From NCBI GenBank assembly GCA_009809945.1, contig WTPW01001159.1, positions 139,150 through 203,149 on the forward strand: DNA of 64,000 nucleotides, in the 5' to 3' direction. This document shows positions 57,216 to 64,000 of this stretch, piece by piece (position 1 is the stretch's first letter; every line of letters begins with the position of its first letter). A model generated the notes under the pieces. It did not search any database. It was given only the letters and a program-made list of their open reading frames with translations, and was not told the DNA's origin. A program made the position numbers and the translations under genes. The stretch comes from Gigaspora margarita (Eukaryota; Glomeromycota; Glomeromycetes; Diversisporales; Gigasporaceae).

Positions 57216-58258
57216 TTTTTATCTATAATACTATGATTCTTTAAATACTATAAATTCTCTAATTTCAGAATTGTCTAATATATTATAACAAATATTTCTA
57301 AACTTATAAAAGTTCTATGATTTTTAATTAAAAGCTATAAATAATAATCATTGATATACAAAGATTCATAAATAAATATAGCACTGTTTATTTTTCAATT
57401 TGAAAAACTTGTTTTTATACTATTAGTCTTAGAGATAGGAAGCTTTTTTAAAAACCAAGTTCAAATTGGTTTAAGAGATTGGTTATTACAAAACCTGGTT
57501 TAGGTCTTTAAAACTATTTAAATTTGCTTTAATGCAGTTTGTATATAAATTATAATTATTGCATTTCTTTATATACTTTACATATTATTGCTAAATAACT
57601 AAACAAAACCTTGCCTACTTCTTCTTGTACATCTCTGAAAATTAAATGTACAAGAAGGCAAGCTTTTCATATACTACTTGTCTTCAAGAAGCTATTGCCA
57701 ACTATATCAGCAACTGACCACAACAGCAACACAGACCCTATAAGCATGCAGACTAAACCAAGACTAGTACAGAAAGATATGGAGATAGACAAAGGCACTA
57801 CTATGTCCAAAAAAGATTAAAAACATTTGAGCCAGCCCTCATACACAACATACTACTTCTTGATGAAACTGATAAAAAACTTTTGTACAAAAACTAGAGA
57901 ATCCTGTAAGACTCAAAAACTAAACAGATAATATCAGAGGTTCAAAACAAATAAAAATTTTCAAGCCTCGCATCATATATGCAAATTTACTAAGCACAAA
58001 AGCTTTAACTTGTTCCAATATATTTGTAGTAATAACTAGTAGTTCAATAGCTCAATATTTTTTAAACCATGGATCAGAATTTTGCTGACTATTAACTAAT
58101 GTATTTTTATGTTTTTGAACACAACCATGTGATATATCAAGGGCTTGCTCAGCACAAACTGCCAACTCAATAATTCCATTATCTGAAGTTATATTAGTTG
58201 GTGAACTTTGACTTGCAGTAATATCTAATTACTATTCAATAATTCTGTATAATAGTCT
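57216..58258. other. No gene recognised
   Basis: A 69-codon plus-strand frame (57611-57820) begins MPTSSCTSLKIKC, with an inverted pair CTTCTTGTAC / GTACAAGAAG at 57620-57655 inside it, but no domain. Treated as unsupported. Confidence 0.4.
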
Positions 58259-58430
58259 TTAGGGGCATGCCATTTATTACATAATTTTTACCATGGATAC
58301 ATGGTCAAAGCTAGTGATCACGTCTATATATTATATTAACCAATCTGAATTAGATAAAGTGATCACACCATACATGGATGAGGGTAGCTACTAAGTAAAA
58401 AATATTACGTAATAAATGGCATGCCCCTTA
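58259..58430. mobile_element. 166-bp MITE with TTA target duplication
   Basis: The element is 58262-58427. Ends GGGGCATGCCATTTATTACA and, from the right, GGGGCATGCCATTTATTACG are inverted. TTA flanks both sides (58259-58261, 58428-58430). The 3-bp TWA duplication suggests PIF/Harbinger. It ends differ by only one base in the first 20, implying recent movement. Confidence 0.85.
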
Positions 58431-61351
58431 TCATTATTTGGTAGAGCTATGTTTTTTTTTAAGATAGTGCATAGTGCAACTAACTATATTAAGTGTAGCA
58501 TATGAAACTCCTGATAACATTTTTGTAGCCTCATAAAAAGGTGCTAATACAGTTAACATATTCAAAAGTAAGCTACAAAAATAGCATACTTTAATTAACA
58601 AATTATAAAATATAAAATTAAATTAATAAAACAATAAAATTATTTCTATTTTGAATCTATCAAATTAATTTGATCCAAATAGTTAGCATTGTCTTTATCA
58701 TCTTTTTCAGAAGAAATTTTTAAAATAGTAATAAGGTAGATTATCAATTTTTTAATTCAAGCAAATGTTTCATACAAGATATAATGTTCCAATGAGTTCA
58801 AATATCCAAGAGAACTTCATACACCTCTTGGAAGTTTAACTTGCATTGTGCATTTCTAAGATTTCCTGTATTTTTAGAACTATGATTAAAAAATAAAATC
58901 AAATTTGTAATACATTTCTTGAATGTGCCAGTAGCATTAAGACACTTAATGGCTATCTATTTCATATTTGTACTAAATTTAGTACAATAAAAAAATATTT
59001 TTTGAACCAAACATTTAATAAATTTTATTTAGATTTTACTAAAATAAAATTTGATATTAGACTAATATCTGTGCACAATTTGAATAAAATTTATTAATAA
59101 AAATTTTTTATAAATTAGGTTTAAAACTATTGTATTTTTTTAAAAATTTCTCATACTTAATTTAGTATAGTAATAAAAGTTAATTTTGCTAAAAATTTTT
59201 GATAAATTTGTAAAAATATAAAATTTTTAGATTATTTTGGTTCTAATTTAATTGTAAAAAATTATTTTATTTAAAAAATAATTTTTTAAAATAGTTTATA
59301 TAAGCCAGTTTTATGTAATACAAGCTAAATATAGTTAGTCTATTTCTATATTTGTATAGTAAATTATATGTTTTTATTAATAAATTTTATAAAAAAATTG
59401 CTAAACTTAAATTTCTTATAACTTTTTATCTACTGATCCAATTTTAATGATTATACTACTATTAAAATTAAAAAAGCTAGCTCTACAATATATTAAAATT
59501 TGAAAGAAATTTAATCAAAAATTTTACTAGCTATATTTTTTTAAAAATTTGACTAAAACTTTAGTATTAAAAAAAAATATATAAATAATTTATTATTTCT
59601 AATATATTGTATATTAATATAATATATTAAAAAATTTTATAATTAATAATTTATTTGATTAAGACTAAGTTTTTGGAATTAAATATACTATAGTTTAAAT
59701 AATAAAAATAAATAAAATATATTTTAGTTAAATTTTTTAAACTTAAATTTTATATTGAAAAATTATATAAATCTTTAAAAATCTATAACTTTTGTTCCAC
59801 TGATCCAATTTAGATAATTTAACTATCAAAATGATTCTCTCAATAAGATAATCATTTTGATAATTAATCATTTAAATTGGATCAGTGGATCAAAAGTTAT
59901 AGGCTTTTTATTATTAAAATTGTAATATTACACAAGAACATATTAGTACTTTATTTAGTACCATAACTTTTTTTTTATATAATAACTTTAGATAAAATTT
60001 TACAGGCTTTTTTGTAATTGTTATACCAAGTTACTTGTATAATAGCACAAAGCAACAGGTGATTTTAATTAGTTAACTTTTAAAAAACTAAAATTTTTTT
60101 AGATATTTATTAATTTTTTTTAAAAAATTAAACAAATTTGAATTTTTTAAAAAAAATATTTAATCAAAAAATTATAAATATTTTTTTAAAAAGATATTTT
60201 AAATACACTCAGATATTATATATATTTTTTTGATTGCTTGTTAATATGTAAAATTTGAGTTATTGTATTTTATTAAAGGTAATAAGGATACTATATTATG
60301 TTTAATAAAATTATTAATATACAAATTTTTTTTAAATTTGCTAATATAACTTTTATTAAATTACTAACTTCTAAATATACCAAAATAAAGTATAAATATA
60401 TATTTATATTTTATATAAATTTAAAGAATTTAATATTTTTGCACATGTGCGCTGTAGCACACCTCATATGAATCATATAATTTGGTGTAATGTGAAATCA
60501 AAACAACCAAAACAACCCGTATTTTTTGTTAGTTAGGATTAGTGTGAGGTTAGAATAGTGTGTAGGTGAGAAAGGGGTTTTATAGTAAAATTTTGCAAGG
60601 AATTTTTTTGTTAGAGCATGAAGAGTGGTTTCATAAGCAAAATTATGAGCCACAAGTGATTTTTTAAAAGATTGCTATTTTCTCTTGATTTCATGTTACA
60701 CCTGATCCTACGATCTGATTGGTTTATCAGATGGGTGCATTACAACGCATATGCGCTAAATTACATAAACCAAATTTAAATTAAAGTTAATAAAAAAAAT
60801 TTTTCAAAATTTAAATTTTATAACTGTACTAAATTCAGTTGTTTGTACTAAATTTAGTATAGCAAATGGATAGATATTAAATAAAGTGTGTGAGAGGCAC
60901 ATAGAACATGTAAAATTTTCATTAATTATATAGTTTTTACAACATTTGCATCATTATCAGTAGTGGCAACAATTAATTTTTTTTAAGTTGAAACTATTCA
61001 ATTACTTCGTCTAAAATATTTTTAATATTTTTATCTATATGCTTTCTATTGATTTTTTTACAAGCAAGTAATGCTTCTTTTAATGACAAATCTTTAGAAT
61101 CTATCCCTGACTGTAATTCCAATATATAGTTCATCACTATGTAAAGACCACAAATCTATAGTAATACTAACAGAATAAGTATTTTGTAATAATTCTAATA
61201 ATTCTGTAAGTTGTCTAGTTGATTGGATATATGCATTATTAATCATATGTCATATTATTATGACTTGGAACTTTAAATTCAGGCAATGCAACTTCTATAA
61301 AGACTTGGACTACAAAAGGTAAAGTGGTTGACTGTCATCAATCATTAAATT
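58431..61351. other. Extremely AT-rich, no gene recognised
   Basis: Long A/T runs, very few CpG. A 118-bp hairpin lies at 59784-59901. A patch at 60445-60780 is less AT-rich (GTGTGAGGTTAGAATAGTG) but shows no exon. Confidence 0.5.
59784..59901. repeat. 118-bp hairpin with TAACTTTTG...CTGATCCAATTT arms
   Basis: CTATAACTTTTGTTCCACTG followed by ATCCAATTTA pairs with TAAATTGGATCAGTGGATCA followed by AAAGTTATAG. The inner arms AATGATT/AATCATT also pair. The same arm motif recurs, decayed, at 59425, 63405 and 63670. Confidence 0.8.
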
Positions 61352-63024
61352 TAGGGTTCCGAAGTTCAGTTCAGTTCAATAGAGGTTCAGGTTCAGGTTC
61401 AATGAACCTGAACCTGAACCTGAACCTGCTCTAAAAGTTCAATACTGAACTGAACCTGAACTTAAAATTATTGAACATGAACCTGAACCTGAACTTAAAA
61501 AAAGTTCAGTTCAGGTTCAGTTCAAGATTCATGAACATGTTCAGGTTCATAAAATATGCACATGTTTACCTAAATCACAAAGTTAGAATCAATTAGTAAA
61601 ATTCAGAGAATCATAGCATTTTGTATAATTTTATTAATAAAATTATTAAATATATTGTTTTACATGAAATTTTACTAATTGATCATAACTTCTTGTGCTA
61701 AGTAAACTTGTTCAGCACCAAAAAATACATCAAATCAGCATATTTTATTTTACTTTTCTTAAAATTTGAAGTAAAGATGCTTAATTTTAAAAATTTTCAT
61801 CAAAAATTCAAAATTAAGCATCTTTGACACAAATTTTAAGAAAAATAAAATAAACTATACTGCTATGATATATTTTTTGGTGCTAAACAAGTTTACTTAG
61901 AGCAAGAAGTTATTATCAATTAGTAAAATTTAGAGAATCATAGAAATTTATATAATTTATTAATAAAATTATACAAATTTCTATGATACTCTAAATTTTA
62001 CTAATTGAACCTAACTTCTTGCTCTAAGTAAACTTGTTTAGCACCATTAAATACATCATTTCGGTATATTTTATTTTGTTTTCCTTAAAATTTGCATCAA
62101 AGATGCTTGATTTTGAATTTTTAATAAAAATTTCAAAAATTAAGCATCATTTCTTCAAATTTAAGCAAAGTAAAATAAAATATGCCAATTTGATGTAGTT
62201 TTTGGTGCTGAACAAGTTTACTTAGTGCAAGAAATTACGATCAATTAGTAAAATTTAGAGAATCATAGAAATTTGTATAATTTTATTAATAAAATCATAC
62301 AAATTTCTATGATTCACTAAATTTTACTAATTGATCCTAACTTCTTGCACTAAGTAAACTTGTTCAGCACCAAAAAATACATCATGTCGGTATATTTTAT
62401 TACGTTTTTCTTATAATTTGAAGAAAATAGGCTTAATTTTGAATTTTTGATGAAAATTTCTAAAATTAAGCATTCTTTCTTCAAATTTTAAGAAAAGTAA
62501 AGTAAAATATGCCGTTTTGATGTATTTTTTGGTGGTGAACAAGTTTATTTAGTGCAAAAAGTAATGATCAATTAGTAAAATTTCATGCAAAATACGATTT
62601 TTAATAATTTCATTAATAAAATTATACAAAATGCTATGATTCTCTAAATTTTACTACCTGATTTATACTTCTCACTCTAAGTAAACTTGTTCAGTATCAA
62701 AAAATACATATATTTTTATTCAGACTCAAACTAGTTGCAAAATTTGGACCAGCCTGACCAAACTTATAAATTGAGTTTGAGTTTAATATATAAAGTTTTA
62801 ATAATAAAATTTAGAGTTTGAGTCTGGTCTGGACCAGACCAAACCCAGACCCAAACCTAGAATCACTAGTTCATATGAACACTAGACTGAACCTGAACAT
62901 GTTCATGAACTTATGAACTGAACCTGAACTGAACCTGAACCTGCTCTAAAAGTTCAATACTGAACCTGAACCTGAACCTGAACTTGACCTAAGTTCAGTT
63001 CAGTTCAGGTTCATAGGAACACTA
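61352..63024. mobile_element. Element with GTTCAGG subterminal arrays, hAT-like
   Basis: Ends TAGGGTTCCGAAGTTCAG and, from the right, TAGTGTTCCTATGAACCTG are inverted. Flanks ATTAAATT and ATCCAAGT agree at 5 of 8 bases. Both sides carry dense GTTCAGGTTCAGG / CCTGAACCTGAAC arrays (61365-61555; 62870-63015). The interior is a palindromic tandem array. No transposase. Confidence 0.55.
61575..62700. repeat. Tandem array of ~330-bp palindromic units
   Basis: About three and a half units, each made of AATTAGTAAAATTTAGAGAA, TAATTTTATTAATAAAAT, CTAAGTAAACTTGTTCAGCA and ATGCTTAATTTTGAATTT, alternately in both orientations. Each unit folds on itself, and neighbouring units can fold on each other. Confidence 0.85.
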
Positions 63025-63225
63025 ATCCAAGTCAACATGGTTATTTCAATAATTGGTTGTTTTTTGTGAGCAGCTTTCCCATGCGTAACTTCAAAATGTC
63101 TTCAATATTTTCATTTTCCATTAATAATTAATGTTTTTTTAATTGATTTTATAGTATTAAAAAAAAACTTACATTGACTGTAAGATTATTTTTTGTGATT
63201 CCATGTTCATTTTTTAAATAATATA

Positions 63226-63985
63226 CAGTCTGACCTCTTTATAATCACCAAGTCCGTTGCGCCCTATTTTGGTGATTGTATAGAGGAGTGACTATAAATA
63301 AAATACCTTGTCATGGTCCCATGACCAAAGGCCAATAAGTAATATATTTGTGCACATTTGAAATACTATTAAAAAAATTTAAAATGTTTGATGGTGAATA
63401 ACTTTTGATTCAGTGGCCCGATTTGGATAAAATGATTACCAGAATGTTTGACTCATTGAAACGATTTTAAAGATTCTGAAATCATTCAAAACTAATTACA
63501 AAATGCTAAAATCTTTAAGGATTTTTCACTTAGATGTTTAAATTTAATAAATTTTCAAACATTTAAGTGGTACAAATCCTTAACGATCTCTGTAGTGTGT
63601 GAATGGATTTTAACGATCTTGGGCTCATTAGATTCTTCTCAGTGAGACGAACAATTTGGTAGTTGTTTCATTCAAATCGGACCACTGCATCAAAAGTTAT
63701 TTGCTATCAACTCTTTAAGAATTTTTAATAGAATATTTTAAATTAACATGAATATGAATATTGGCCAATCAGATTTTATAATCCATATTTAATCAAAATT
63801 GTGAGTATAACGAGGGATTTTATTAATAAAATTGATAAAAAAATCAAAATTTTTTGGTAATAGTGATTATAAGTGATTTGTGACTATAATGAGGTTTTTT
63901 ACTATATTTTAAGTCTGTTGCACAATATTGGGTGCTTATATAGAGGTGTGACTATATGGGGTGTGATTATAGAGAGGTCAAACTG
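63226..63985. mobile_element. 760-bp MITE, CAGTYTGACCTCT ends (Tc1/mariner-like)
   Basis: Ends CAGTCTGACCTCTTTATAAT and, from the right, CAGTTTGACCTCTCTATAAT are inverted. TA precedes the left end; CA follows the right end (a likely TA to CA change). Internal copies of GGTGATTATAGAGGAG-like motifs repeat near both ends, and a decayed hairpin lies at 63400-63690. A partial relative is at 55080-55195. No transposase frame. Confidence 0.7.
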
Positions 63986-64000
63986 CATCATATTACTTGT

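Overview
The window looks like nuclear DNA of an AT-rich, transposon-loaded fungus, most likely an arbuscular mycorrhizal fungus (Glomeromycotina, Rhizophagus-like). This rests on very high AT content, one multi-exon gene with short GT-AG introns coding a fungal GH30 endo-beta-1,6-galactanase-type enzyme, a LINE with APE, RT and RNase H domains, a Helitron, and many hAT-like, TA-target and TAA/TTA-target miniature elements nested in one another. Species assignment is inference. No rRNA, CRISPR or bacterial-type operon is visible.

Layout. 1-8.3 kb: inverted LTR-like repeats and a decayed LTR-type element, broken by a hAT-type MITE (1845-2762), a TA-target MITE (5462-5936) and an 824-bp insertion with a 14-bp target duplication. 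8.5-15.4 kb: foldback elements, including a near-perfect 418-bp palindrome (10834-11251) and a 996-bp element with an 8-bp target duplication (12226-13221). 15.6-19.6 kb: the only clearly intact gene, GH30, minus strand, 11 exons, 472 codons. 20.5-24.8 kb: a 4.3-kb non-autonomous Helitron with both termini. 27-31 kb: a tRNA-like sequence, minisatellites and two hAT-like elements. 31.8-34.1 kb: a hAT-type element with 19-bp perfect terminal repeats and a perfect 8-bp target duplication. 34.8-39.4 kb: unclassified repeats. 39.45-47.8 kb: a large foldback carrying a MITE and a 6.6-kb degenerate LINE. 49-54.8 kb: a minisatellite, a small acidic-protein ORF, decayed exons, an assembly gap inside a tandem mini-exon array, and a gene broken by a stop codon and a transposon. 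55-64 kb: MITEs, a GATTAGTC-type array and a palindromic array inside a GTTCAGG-flanked element.

The genes do not form a pathway; the window is a transposon graveyard around one secreted-hydrolase gene. Two themes recur. First, several hAT-like elements carry subterminal tandem arrays, each built from a different short motif. Second, CpG-poor blocks alternate with CpG-retaining blocks, and one boundary falls inside a single LTR-type element. Boundaries given to the base rest on visible target duplications or splice sites; others are approximate.
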